Assembly (NCBI GenBank): GCA_963783445.1
Contig: CAWANP010000006.1
Coordinates: 334,773 to 398,772, forward strand
DNA: 64,000 nt
Direction of reading: 5' to 3'
Source: CAWANP01 sp963783445
GTDB lineage: Bacteria > Chloroflexota > Anaerolineae > JAAYZQ01
The notes under the pieces are model-generated. The model was given only the letters and a program-made list of their open reading frames with translations, was not told where the DNA came from and made no database searches. A program made the translations under genes and the position numbers. This document shows, piece after piece, positions 45,895 to 57,157 of this stretch. Positions within the stretch are counted from its first letter, which is position 1. Each line of letters starts with the position of its first letter.

Positions 45895-48800
45895 GCAGGG
45901 TCTCTTCTCCGCCTTTGCTCAAGCATGCCCTTGACCTCGTTGGCCGGCATGCTCTCGATCCTTTTCCTGAGTTGGGCGATTCTTTCAGTCTGTCCGGGTC
46001 TTGCTTCACGGGCAATCACTGCCTCTGACAGCTCGGCGACCGTGGGTGCTTCGAATATGGTAAGCAGGGGCACCTCTGCCTGCAAGGAAGCATGCAGCCG
46101 AGAGGTGATCCGTGTGGCCAGGAGCGAGTGTCCCCCCAGCTCAAAGAAGTTGTCGTGGACTCCAACCCGGTCGATATTGAGAACCTCGACAAAGATGTCA
46201 GCCAGCACTTCCTCGACTGGTGTACGAGGGGCGACGTAGGCCCGCGCTGGGTCATACCTCGACCAGTCTGGTTCGGGAAGGGCCTTGCGGTCCACTTTGC
46301 CATTGGGCGTCAGCGGAAGGGCCTCAAGCATCACCCAGGCGGCGGGGACCATATGGTCGGGTAACCTTGCCTGGAGAAAGGCGCGCAGATTACTGGAGAC
46401 CAGAGTTGCCCCTCCCTTAGGGACGACATAGGCTACGAGGCGCTCGTCGTCATGGGCACTCTCCTTGACGAGCAAGACGACTTCGCGGACGTCTTGGTGT
46501 TCGCCCAATACTGACTCGATCTCGCCAAGCTCGATGCGGAAGCCGCGGATCTTGACCTGGTAGTCAAGACGTCCCAGGAACTCGATGTTGCCATCGGGGC
46601 GGTATTTTGCCAGGTCTCCGGTTCTGTACATGCGTGCCCCGAGCCTGCTACTGAACGGATTGGGGATGAAACTTTCTGCAGTCAGGTCAGGCCGGTCCCA
46701 ATATCCCCGTGCCAGGCCAGCACCCCCGATGCATAGTTCACCGGGTACACCTGTGGGCACAGGCTGGAGATGGGAATCCAGAATATAGATCTCCTTGTTG
46801 GCGATTGGACGTCCAATGGGCGGAGGTTGGCCGTCGGCAACACACTCGTGTATAGTCGAGCCAACGGTCGCTTCGGTTGGTCCATAGGCATTAAGGAATC
46901 TGCGGCCGGGAGCCCAGCGGGCCACTAGGTCTGCTGGGCAAGCCTCTCCTCCTACGACCACGACCGTCACGTCGGGAAGCTCCTCCGTCGGCAGGAGTTG
47001 GAGTAGTGATGGTGGCAAATTGAGGTGTGTAACGCCGGTATCTAGCAAGAGTCGGATCATGTCAGGCCCGGGAAGCAAGCTCTGTTCTGGCGCTAGCTGG
47101 AGCGTAGCTCCGGAGCATAAAGGCCTGGTGACCTGAGCAATCGAGGCGTCGGAACCCAAGGCGAAAGTCTGGAGAAATCGCGTTCCAGGAAGCACATCAT
47201 AGGCGTCGATCTGCGCCAAAGTCAGGTTTACCAGTCCTTTGTGTTCGATCATGACCCCCTTGGGACTGCCCGTCGATCCTGAGGTGAAGATCATATAAGC
47301 CAGGTTCGCGGCTGTTGTTCCACTATCTGGATTCTGTTCGCTCTCGTGAGCAATGGAGCTCTCTTCCTTATCCAAACAGACTCTACGGCCCTCATAGCCG
47401 GATAATCTATCCAGCAGTTCCTCTGAGCTTACCACCAACGAAAGTCCGGCGTTTTTCAGCATGAGCATGAGGCGCTCGCCTGGATACGCTGGATCCATCG
47501 GAACAAAGGCGGCACCCGCCTTGAGAATACCCAGCAGACCCACTACCCATTCTACCGAACGCTGCATGCAAAGTCCAACCATCATCTCAGGTTCGACGCC
47601 CAGACTCTGCAAGTAGTGGGCAAGCTGGTTGGCTCGCCTGCTGAGCTCACTATATGTGGCCTGTTGTTCCTCAAAGGCCACGGCTACTGCATCAGGCGTT
47701 CGCTCTACCTGTAGTTCAAATAACTCGTGCAGGCACAGATCGAGGGGATAGTCCACCCCTCTGTCGTTCCAGTCCACCAGCAATTGCTGGCGCTCTGCCC
47801 CGGTCAAGAGTGGCAACTGGGAGATGGGCAGGTCTGGATCGTCTACGATACTCTGCATTAGAACTTGAAGATGACTTAGCATCCGGGCGATGGTGGCAGC
47901 CTCAAAGATGTCCGTCTTGTACGAGAAGGAAGCATTGAGCCCATTTTCCTGTTCCCGAACTATCAGAGTCAGTTCGAACTGGGCTGTCCTTCGTGGGATT
48001 CGGTGCCGACTAGCTTTGATCTCTGGCAGATCCAGTTGCGCCACGGAAGGATCCTGACAGACGAACAGCACCTGGAACAGGGGATCATGACTCGGACTGC
48101 GTTCCGGTTGCAGTTCTCTCAATAGGTCCTCAAAGGGAATGACCTGGTGGGCAAAGGCTTCCAAGACTGTCTCTCGCACACGGGGTAGCAGCGTCCGGAA
48201 GCTCGGGTCGTCCGAGAGATCGGTGCGCAGGATCAGTGTATTGAGAAAGAAACCAATCAGTCCCTGAACTTCCATCAATTCGCGGCCGGAAGTTGGAGAC
48301 CCCACCAACACGTCGTCCTGACCCGTGTAGCGGTGCAACAGCACCTTGAACGCAGCCAGGAGCGTCATGAACAGGGTGGCGCCTTCCCGGGTGCTCAATT
48401 CTCTAAGCCTGTTAGCGAGTGTCCGGGGGAGATCTACCGATTCGTGAGCGCCATGATAGTATTGTACTGTCGGTCGAGGCCGGTCGGTGGGCAGTTCCAG
48501 TACCGGCAAGTGCCCATCAAGCCGTTTCATCCAATAGGCCAACTGGGCATTCCGCACGCCTCCCCGCAGCCATTTTCGCTGCCAGATGGCAAAGTCGGCA
48601 TACTGGATGGATAGTTCTGGCAGCGGGGTGGGTCTCCCGGTGGAGAATGCGCTGTACAGAGCTTCTAGCTCACGGAGAAACACACGGGTCGACCACCCAT
48701 CAGAGACAATATGGTGTGACGTCCTTAGTAGGATGTGTTGTTCCTCAGCCAGCCTGTAAATCCAGGTCTTTAGCAGAGGGCCGCCGGCCAGATCGAATGG

Positions 48801-49322
48801 CTGCTGTATTCTCTCTTGAGCCAGGCGCATGGCCTCCGCCTCCCGTTCGCCTTCGGGTAGGTCGCAGAGATCGACGACAGGGAGTTCAATCCTGAGATTG
48901 GGAGCGATGAGCTGAAAGGGCTGACCGTCCACGACCGGAAAAGTTGTCCGCAGCGATTCGTGGCGCCTCACGATCTCGTTGACGCTCTTGTCCAGCGCCG
49001 CCAGATCGAGCGGCCCGCTGAAACGCAGGGCGAGATTGTGGTTATAGATCACGGTACCAGGATCCAATTGGTCGATAAACCACAGTCGCTCTTGGCCGAT
49101 GGACAGGGGCACGGCTGTATCTCGCGGCGCGGGCTTGATATGCGGCGCTTCGGTGGCTGCCATCTGCAGAAATGCCAGAATCTCGGCTTTCCTCTCCACC
49201 AACTCACTTCTAAGTTTAGGTGTCAGCCCACCCCTGGGTGCGCTGATGCGCAACCGATCACCGTCCACCCTAACCAAGATGTCTCGATCCCGAAGGTACG
49301 ACAGAAACTCAAGGGTGGTCAT
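45891..49322 (-). CDS. NRPS, TubC-like docking-C-A-PCP
   Basis: 1,143 residues. Residues 1-55 (LEFLSYLRDRDILVRVDGD..RISAPRGGL) are a TubC-type N-terminal docking domain. C domain about 70-490 with HHIVSDGW, A domain about 515-1010 of the ordinary amino-acid type (FTSGSTGSPKGV, GSDASIAQ, NAYGPTEATV), PCP with Ser1066 and a charged C-terminal tail (LRKRIESMPANEVKGMLEQ) that may dock to the next protein. Its reading frame overlaps both neighbours by 4 bases. My reading of the specificity pocket (D-A-A-N-V-G-A-V-G-K) does not match a substrate I can name. Confidence 0.92.
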   Translation of the reverse strand: MTTLEFLSYLRDRDILVRVDGDRLRISAPRGGLTPKLRSELVERKAEILAFLQMAATEAPHIKPAPRDTAVPLSIGQERLWFIDQLDPGTVIYNHNLALRFSGPLDLAALDKSVNEIVRRHESLRTTFPVVDGQPFQLIAPNLRIELPVVDLCDLPEGEREAEAMRLAQERIQQPFDLAGGPLLKTWIYRLAEEQHILLRTSHHIVSDGWSTRVFLRELEALYSAFSTGRPTPLPELSIQYADFAIWQRKWLRGGVRNAQLAYWMKRLDGHLPVLELPTDRPRPTVQYYHGAHESVDLPRTLANRLRELSTREGATLFMTLLAAFKVLLHRYTGQDDVLVGSPTSGRELMEVQGLIGFFLNTLILRTDLSDDPSFRTLLPRVRETVLEAFAHQVIPFEDLLRELQPERSPSHDPLFQVLFVCQDPSVAQLDLPEIKASRHRIPRRTAQFELTLIVREQENGLNASFSYKTDIFEAATIARMLSHLQVLMQSIVDDPDLPISQLPLLTGAERQQLLVDWNDRGVDYPLDLCLHELFELQVERTPDAVAVAFEEQQATYSELSRRANQLAHYLQSLGVEPEMMVGLCMQRSVEWVVGLLGILKAGAAFVPMDPAYPGERLMLMLKNAGLSLVVSSEELLDRLSGYEGRRVCLDKEESSIAHESEQNPDSGTTAANLAYMIFTSGSTGSPKGVMIEHKGLVNLTLAQIDAYDVLPGTRFLQTFALGSDASIAQVTRPLCSGATLQLAPEQSLLPGPDMIRLLLDTGVTHLNLPPSLLQLLPTEELPDVTVVVVGGEACPADLVARWAPGRRFLNAYGPTEATVGSTIHECVADGQPPPIGRPIANKEIYILDSHLQPVPTGVPGELCIGGAGLARGYWDRPDLTAESFIPNPFSSRLGARMYRTGDLAKYRPDGNIEFLGRLDYQVKIRGFRIELGEIESVLGEHQDVREVVLLVKESAHDDERLVAYVVPKGGATLVSSNLRAFLQARLPDHMVPAAWVMLEALPLTPNGKVDRKALPEPDWSRYDPARAYVAPRTPVEEVLADIFVEVLNIDRVGVHDNFFELGGHSLLATRITSRLHASLQAEVPLLTIFEAPTVAELSEAVIAREARPGQTERIAQLRKRIESMPANEVKGMLEQRRRRDPA

Positions 49323-50932
49323 GCTTTCCTCTCAGCCGGAGTTTCCTTTGCGCGGTGGGCAGCGATTTCAGGCACTGGCCGGCCATTGGTCAGAGGAGCC
49401 CTGCGATGGTCAAGACGCCGCAAGAGTGCCTGGATGTCAAGCTCTGGTGCGTGGATGACTGTCTGGAGCAGGTATTCGAACTCGCCCACAAAAGCCGCTA
49501 TCTGTGTTCGGGAAAAAAGGCCAGCATCGTACGATACCTCCAGGTTCGTCCGCCCATCGCGCTCCCGCACATAAACTGTCAGGTCAAACCGGGGAGGCAG
49601 TTGAGGCAGCGTCAGTGGCTCAACTCTCAGCCCCGGTATCCGCAGACCCTGGTTGCCTAGATTCGGCGCGTTGAAAAAGACCTGAAACGGGGGTTCGAGG
49701 TCCAGATCGCGGTTGGGATACAGCTCAGCAAAAATCTTCGCGAAGGGCAGCTCTTGGTGAGCGGTTGCACCCAAAGCAACTACCCGAACGCGCTGCAAGA
49801 GTTCCTGGAACGTAGGGTTTCCGCCAAGATCCGTTCGCAGCACCAAAAAGTTGGCAACGAGTCCGACGATGCCCTCCGTCTCTGCCCGAGTCCGGTTTGT
49901 GAAGGGGGAGCCTACAACGATGTCCTCGGCGCCTGTCTGGTAATGCAGCCAAGTCTGTAGGATGGCCAGGTAGGTCATGAACGGTGTCACACCCTCCTGG
50001 CGACTGAGGGCCTGGGTAGCTGTTGCCAGATGCCCGGGCAGCTCAACTCCCTGCCTTGCTCCGATCCGCGTACCTTTCGGCAGACGGGGGCCGTCGGCAG
50101 GAAGCTCACGCAAAGGCGCAAGCTCGTCCAGTTGCCGTTCCCAGTAGCTCAGGTGACCCTGCAATGCTGCGCCCTTTGACCAGCCCCGCTGCCACAGAGC
50201 ATAGTCGGCATATTGAAGGGCAACCGCTGGCAGTGGCGATGGCTTTCCGCTGGCAAAGGCTCCATACAGGCTGGAAAACTCCCGAAGGAGGAGACGAGTA
50301 GACCAGGCGTCGGTGACGATATGATGTCTGGTCAGAACGAGCGTGTGATCGTTTTGGCCAAGCCGTAGCAATAGACTGCTCACCAGCGGCCCGCGAGATA
50401 GGTTGAAATTCTGTCGAACCTCTGCTGAAACCAGTCGCTCAGCTTCGTTGGTGCGGTCCTCTTGCGATAGAGCCCCCAGATCGATCACCGGCAGATCCAG
50501 CCACTTGCCAGGCGCAATACTCTGGACCGGGCGCCCGTCCATGGTCGGGAAGGATGTCCGCAGGGTTTCGTGGCGTCTCACAAGCTCGTTGATGCTTCGC
50601 TCCACAGCGACGGCGTCCAGGCGTCCAGTAAGTCGGAATGCGCGGGCTACGTTGTAGGCTGGGTTGCCTGGAGCCGCCCGGTCTTGGTCCCACATGCGTT
50701 CCTGGCAGAAGGTGAGGGGCAAGTCCCCATCACGGGGAGAGCGGCCGATGGGCAGCGCCTCGACAGTAGCTGTTCTCAGGAAGGCAAGAATCTCAGCCTT
50801 CCGCGCCACCAATGTACTCCTTAGCTCCGCTGTTAGTTTGCCCTGAGGGCAGCTGATCCGTAGCCGGTCGCCGTCGGCCCAGACTCGGATGTCTTGATCC
50901 TGAAGGAATGACAAGAACTCCAGCATCATCAT
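49319..50932 (-). CDS. NRPS-type docking domain plus lone condensation domain
   Basis: 537 residues: TubC-like docking domain 1-55 (LEFLSFLQDQDIRVWADGD), then one C domain about 70-510 and no A or PCP. The catalytic motif is HHIVTDAW: the second His is present but the Gly after Asp is Ala. A lone C domain between two C-A-PCP proteins means either an extra condensation step, a modified C function (epimerisation- or ester-forming type) or a non-acting relic. The 4-base overlaps on both ends show tight coupling to the neighbours. Confidence 0.85.
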   Translation of the reverse strand: MMMLEFLSFLQDQDIRVWADGDRLRISCPQGKLTAELRSTLVARKAEILAFLRTATVEALPIGRSPRDGDLPLTFCQERMWDQDRAAPGNPAYNVARAFRLTGRLDAVAVERSINELVRRHETLRTSFPTMDGRPVQSIAPGKWLDLPVIDLGALSQEDRTNEAERLVSAEVRQNFNLSRGPLVSSLLLRLGQNDHTLVLTRHHIVTDAWSTRLLLREFSSLYGAFASGKPSPLPAVALQYADYALWQRGWSKGAALQGHLSYWERQLDELAPLRELPADGPRLPKGTRIGARQGVELPGHLATATQALSRQEGVTPFMTYLAILQTWLHYQTGAEDIVVGSPFTNRTRAETEGIVGLVANFLVLRTDLGGNPTFQELLQRVRVVALGATAHQELPFAKIFAELYPNRDLDLEPPFQVFFNAPNLGNQGLRIPGLRVEPLTLPQLPPRFDLTVYVRERDGRTNLEVSYDAGLFSRTQIAAFVGEFEYLLQTVIHAPELDIQALLRRLDHRRAPLTNGRPVPEIAAHRAKETPAERKA

Positions 50933-53900
50933 AGCTCAAACTCTTCCCGCTCTTCCCCGGCGCCGGGCTCGCCGTGCTGGGGTCTCATGGCCGCCCACTG
51001 GGCGATCTCGATGCTAGTGGCCAGGCCGGCGATAGTGGGGGCATCGAACAGGCTGCGAAGCGATACCTGTAGGTTGAAGGCATTGCTGGCAAGGGCGGTA
51101 ACTCGCGTAGCAAGGAGCGAGTGTCCTCCCAGCTCGAAAAAGTCGTCGTGGATTCCGACTCGCTCGATCTCGAGAACCTGCGTCCAGATATTGGCCAGTG
51201 TCTGTTCGATGTCTGTACGCGGTGCGACATAATCCTGCTTCAGGTCAGGTCTGGACAACTCCACTGCGGGCAGCGCACGGCGATCCACTTTCCCACTTGG
51301 CGTCAAGGGAAAGGCTTGAAGAGACACAAAGGCTGAGGGTACCATGTAGTCGGGTAGCTCCACCTGCAGGAATGCCCGCAAATCAGTGGCTGTCGGTCCC
51401 GGAGTCACCCTGGAAACGTAGTAGGCTACAAGTCTTGTACCCATCGACAGATGCGGCAAAGAACCATCCGTGCTGTCCCCTTGAGCCACTACTGCCGAGG
51501 CCTGAACGTCCGGGTGTTGGTTCAGAACGCTTTCGATTTCGCCTGGTTCAACGCGGTACCCGCGGATCTTGACCTGAGAATCGATGCGACCCAGGAATTC
51601 GAGGTTGCCGTCGGGCAAGTAGCGGGCCAGGTCACCGGTTCGGTAGAGGCGCATCCCGGGCTCGGCAGCGAAAGGGTTTGGCAGAAACCGTTCAGCCGTC
51701 TCTCTTGGCCTGTCCAGATAGCCTCGTCCAAGTCCCGTGCCGCCGACATACAGTTCACCTGGTACCCCGACTGGCACCGGCTGCTGGCTCTGGTCCAACA
51801 GGTAGACTTGCACGTTTGTCGCAGGACGTCCAAGTATGACGTCACTACAGTTTCCTTCAACGTCAGATCTCCAGGTCGTGGCTGTTGGAGCTTCGGACGG
51901 GCCATAGGTGTTGAACACGGGTACATGCAAACGGTCAACGATGCGCTCCACGAGTTCAGGCAGCAGAGCTTCGCCGCCAGATGTGATGCCCCTCAAGCTG
52001 CTGCAGCCGTCAACGTTCCTGTCCTCCAAGAGAACGGACAGCAGGGAGACGGACAGGTACGCATGTGAGATCTGCTTCTCACAGATCAACTGGGCCAGCG
52101 CCGAAGCATCCCGATGCTGGCCAGTCTGAGCCATGACTACCTGGGCACCGGCGGCTAGGGGCCAGAGGAGCTCCCTTAGCGAACCGTCAAAGGCAAAGGC
52201 TGCTCGTGCTAGAACGCGATCCGCAGTTGTGAGGGGGCACACCCTCTGTGTCCAGAGCAAACGATTGCAGAGGGCACGATGGGACACCATCACGCCCTTG
52301 GGTTTGCCGGTAGAACCAGAGGTAAAGATGATGTAGGCTAGATTCTCGGGTCCCACATTGCTGCCAGGCGTGCCGCTGCTGTGCAGCTCTATGGCCAGGC
52401 GATCTGTATCAAGGTATGTGATCTGTGACGCTGAGGCTGGTAGCTCCACGGCAGAGCGTTCTTTGGTCAGCAGGACCGCTGGCTGTGCCTCCTGGATCAT
52501 GTAGGCCAGGCGATCCACGGGGTACCCTGGATCCAGCGGCACATAGACGCCGCCCGCTTTGAGGATGCCAAGGAGCGACACGATGCATCTCCGCAGATCG
52601 TTCGAGACAGACACCTACCCGCACCTCTGGTCCGACGCCCAGCGATTGCAGATAGTGGGCGAGCTGGTTGGCCTTCTGCCCCAGTTCCCTGTAAGTCAAT
52701 TGCAGGTCCTTGTAGAACACGGCAACACAGTCCGGACTCTGGTTGACTTGTGCCTCAATCAACTCGTGAACAAGGGTACTGGCAGCATAGTCGTGTGCCG
52801 TGTCATTCCACGCAACCAGGACCTGGTGCCGTTCCGCGGCCGTGAGAATGGGCAGCCTGCCTATGAGTTCGTCTGGATTGGCCGCGATGCCTTCCAGCAG
52901 TGTCTGGTAGCTTTCCATCATTCTGGTGATGGTCGCATCGTCGTATAGGTCTGTACGATACTTCCACAGGCAGGAAAGACCTCCCGCTGTCTCGACCAGC
53001 TCCAGGCTTAGATCGAACTGTGCGATTCCCCTCTCAAACTCAAAGGGCTCAAATTGTAGACTCTGTGCCGGGGCATCCTCTCCTGGGATATTCTCGAAAT
53101 TGAACAGTACCTGGAAAAGAGGCGTCTGGCCCAGGCTGCGTTCCGGATTCAATACCTCGACGAGTTTCTCGATCGGCAACTCCTGGTGTTCGTACGCGCC
53201 CAGCGCCACATCCCGTACGCGCGCCAGGAGCTGGCGGAAACTGGGCTGGCCTGACAGGTCTATGCGCAGCACCAGGGTATTGATAAAGAGGCCGATCAGC
53301 GCCTCAGTACCCGTGCGAGTCCGGCCGGCAATGGGCGATCCTGCGACGATGTCTGGCGTTCCGGTATACCGGTGCAACAGGACCTTAAATCCTGCCAGCA
53401 AGACCATGAACAGGGTAGCGTTCTCCTGCAGGCTCAGGGCCTGCAAGCGCCGGACCAGGGTGGGCGGTAAAATCAAGGTCTGGAGAGCCCCTTTACTACT
53501 GGGCTTCGCAGGTTTCGGGCGGTTGGTGGGAAGCTCCAGGACCGGCAGTGGACCCCTCAGCTGCTCTGTCCAATAGGCCAGTTGCATCTCGAGAACTTCA
53601 TCCTGCAACCAGTCCCGTTGCCAGGCTGCAAAGTCCGCGTATTGGATGGCTGGCTCGGGGAGCGGCGAGGGTAGGCCGGCAGAAAAGGCAGCGTATAGGG
53701 CTGCCAGCTCGCGTCGGAAGACGCCTGCAGACCAAGCATCGAAAGCAATGTGATGTGTTACCACGACCAGGACGGAATCGTGTTCGTCAAGATACAGCAG
53801 CATGGCCCGAAACAATGGCCCCTGTGCCAGGTCGATGGGGCGTCCGGCCTCCTCAGTCGCCAGGCGTCTGGCCTCGGCCACACGCTGGTCAGAAGGATGG

Positions 53901-54291
53901 TCGCTAAGGTCCATTACAGGCAGAGTCACGGGAGCTGAGGGCAGACTGACCTGGACAGTCTGCCCCTCCACCGCAGGAAAGGTCGTGCGCAGGATCTCGT
54001 GCCGCCGCACGATCTCGCTCAGTGCCTGCTCGAGTGCAGTCAAATCCAGACGCCCCTCAGGCGCAGAGCGAGGGGGCGATTGTGGGCTGGGTTTCCAGGC
54101 TGCAACTGTTCAAGAAACCACATGCGCTCCTGTGCAAAGGATAAGGGTGCCGTACCACGATCTGGACGGCGCGGGATCCCGCGGATCCCGCTGGGGGACA
54201 GCAACGCACTCTGCAGCCGTTTGTGCAGCAATGCTTGCTTCGCTGGCGAGAGACCAGATCGTGGGCGAGGTGATTCCGGTCGAATAGTCAT
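50929..54291 (-). CDS. NRPS, C-A-PCP (broken by two single-base shifts)
   Basis: About 1,120 residues when joined. N-terminal LSPAKQALLHKRL, then C domain with HHIAFDAWS (HHxxxDA), A domain with FTSGSTGKPKGV, AFAFDGSLRELL, NTYGPSEAPT and a PCP with LGGHSLLATRV. Frame changes: one G missing in the G-run at 54053-54056 (LRLRG to RLDLTALEQ), and one extra base near 52585 (LERSAEM to IVSLLGILKAG). Both sides match the family exactly, so an intact gene with sequence errors is more likely than a pseudogene. It overlaps the next gene by 4 bases. Confidence 0.85.
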
Positions 54292-54452
54292 ACTAGAGTT
54301 AGAGTATCCTCAGTTGAGATGTTCTCATTGTGCCGCGCGTGCTTTCATCGCCGAGTCTATTGTAGCAACTGCTTGTTACAGCTCAAATGACAGTCTAGCC
54401 ATAGGTCCAAGGTGGGAGTGCGCAACGCTTAGGGGCAGCCCAAGCTGCACTC

Positions 54453-55985
54453 TCATTCTTGGACTAGCGCCCTTTCAATACAGGTGTTCATCTGCTCAGC
54501 CAGAACTCGCATATGAGATGACTCAACTGGGACATCAAGGCCGAAGATGGTCGCATGGCTGCCCGGGAACTCGTGTACCTCTGCTCCAAGAACGGCCAGT
54601 TTGCACCAACCCAATTGAGGATTCTCGTTGAGTTTGAGCGACTCCTCGGTGAGGAAAAGATCCAGGCGGCCATGATAAGGCCGTGGCCTGTAGCGGACAA
54701 GGGCCCATCTATTGGCGATTACTTTGAGTTTCAACCGAACATAGTCCACCTGTCCGGGTGATGGTTCGTGACACAACCTGGCGCAGATGCCAGCCAAAGC
54801 GTTGAAGCAGGCGCTCCAGGACTGACCGGCAAGGTCCAGGTATGGGCGCAGGCCTGCATCCCGCTGTCCTGCGGGTTCGACCATGGCCAGGAGGGGTACT
54901 CGCTGCCCCTGAGCTTGAAGTTGCTGGGCCATCTCAAAGGCCACAACTGCGCCAGCGCAAACCCCACCCAGAAGGTATGGACCCTCAGGCTTGACTTCAC
55001 GTATCTGTTCCAGATAATAGGCGGCCAAGGCTTCAATCTGGATCGGGTTCGCCATACCATCCTGGAGACCATAAAATGGCTGATCGGGGCCAAGCTGGCG
55101 GGATAGGATGCCCAGGTCAGCGAACACATTGCCCAGGTTGCCAGGCAGGAAGAAAAGGGGTGCCCTGGAGCCGGTGCTTCTGATCACGATCAAACAGGTT
55201 GAGAACACTGACTGTTGCTTCCCTCCCTCGTCGAGGTGACCTGCCTGCAGCGCGATTGTAGGCGCCTGAAACAGGGCGGCCAGCGGCAGGGACTCCCCGA
55301 AGTCCTTTCTGATCTGAGCAAATAAGCGAACGCCCAACAGCGAGTGACCACCGAGATCGAAAAAATTGTCGTGGACACCAACCCGCTCGATGCCGAGCAT
55401 CTGGGTCCAGATGCCAGCTAGGCTCTTTTCAATGGGCGTACGAGGGGCGACGAATTCTTGCTCCAGTTCTGGCCTGGACCAGTCGGGCGCTGGCAGTGCT
55501 CGGAGATCGACCTTCCCGTTGGGAGTCAGTGGTAGGGCCTCAAGGAAGAGGAACGTCGCGGGCACCATGTAGACGGGCAGTCTCTCTGTCAAGAATTGGG
55601 CCAACTCGCTGCGTTCAGGAGCCAGGAGCGCCTGCTCGGTGAATAGATCATGGATGGCCCTACGCCCCTTACTGGACAGAGGCAGCGTCGGATCGGGTAA
55701 GACGTCTGCCGCCGCCGGCGTCACCAATGAGTAGCTGTAGAGCCTCCGCTCAGGGCTCTCAGCGATCCCTTTTAGCAGGTGCTGGTATTGGTTACTATCT
55801 CTGCCATTCCTCCAGAGCTGAACAAGTCAGTGTTATAGACGAAATTGACCTCGATGTGTTCGCCTTCTTCCCAGACATAGGCAGTCAGATCGAAATTGGA
55901 GCGTACGTATTCTGGCTCGTACCACCTGGGCCTCGAGAAGCTGGTGGATACACCGTTCTTGGAGTTCGCTCATGCGTGCGATCCT
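54453..55985 (-). pseudogene. Decayed NRPS module with intact PCP and TE
   Basis: From about 55915 the minus strand encodes the end of a C domain (SNFDLTAYVWEEGEHIEVNF). After a one-base shift near 55795 it continues with the C-A linker (LVTPAAADVLPDPTLPLS) and the first A-domain helix (IHDLFTEQALLAPERS), then jumps straight to ELAQFLTERLPVYMVPATF at the A-domain end: about 430 residues of the A domain are missing in frame. PCP (LGGHSL) and TE (GVCAG, Cys codon 54957-54959) follow and are open to the stop at 54453. Upstream, another A-domain start (CIHQLLEAQVVRA) is fused out of order. No start codon with a ribosome binding site is evident. Confidence 0.7.
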
Positions 55986-57057
<1,072 letters not shown>

Positions 57058-57085
57058 GTGGCGCGGGTGTGGAAACCCGCGCCAC
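57058..57085. terminator. GC-rich 11-bp hairpin
   Basis: GTGGCGCGGGT, loop GTGGAA, ACCCGCGCCAC; perfect 11-bp stem. On the + strand it is followed by ATTTCTCCTT. It lies downstream of the - strand dehydratase gene, beyond the attC-like site. Confidence 0.4.
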
Positions 57086-57099
57086 ATTTCTCCTTGTCC

Positions 57100-57157
57100 G
57101 ACTAACGTCGGCGCTCAGCGGACGCCGAAGGCGGTCCGCTGGAGCGACGGGTTATGC
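57100..57157 (-). other. Solo attC-like integron recombination site
   Basis: On the minus strand the 58-bp imperfect palindrome starts GCATAAC and ends GTTAGTC. GTCG pairs with CGAC, and GCTC-C-AGCGGAC pairs with GTCCGCTGAGC leaving one unpaired C in the left arm, the classic extra-helical base; the tip is CGCC-TTC-GGCG. Outer 7-bp core boxes deviate slightly from RYYYAAC/GTTRRRY. The dehydratase stop codon TAA lies inside the first box, as in gene cassettes. Confidence 0.55.
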
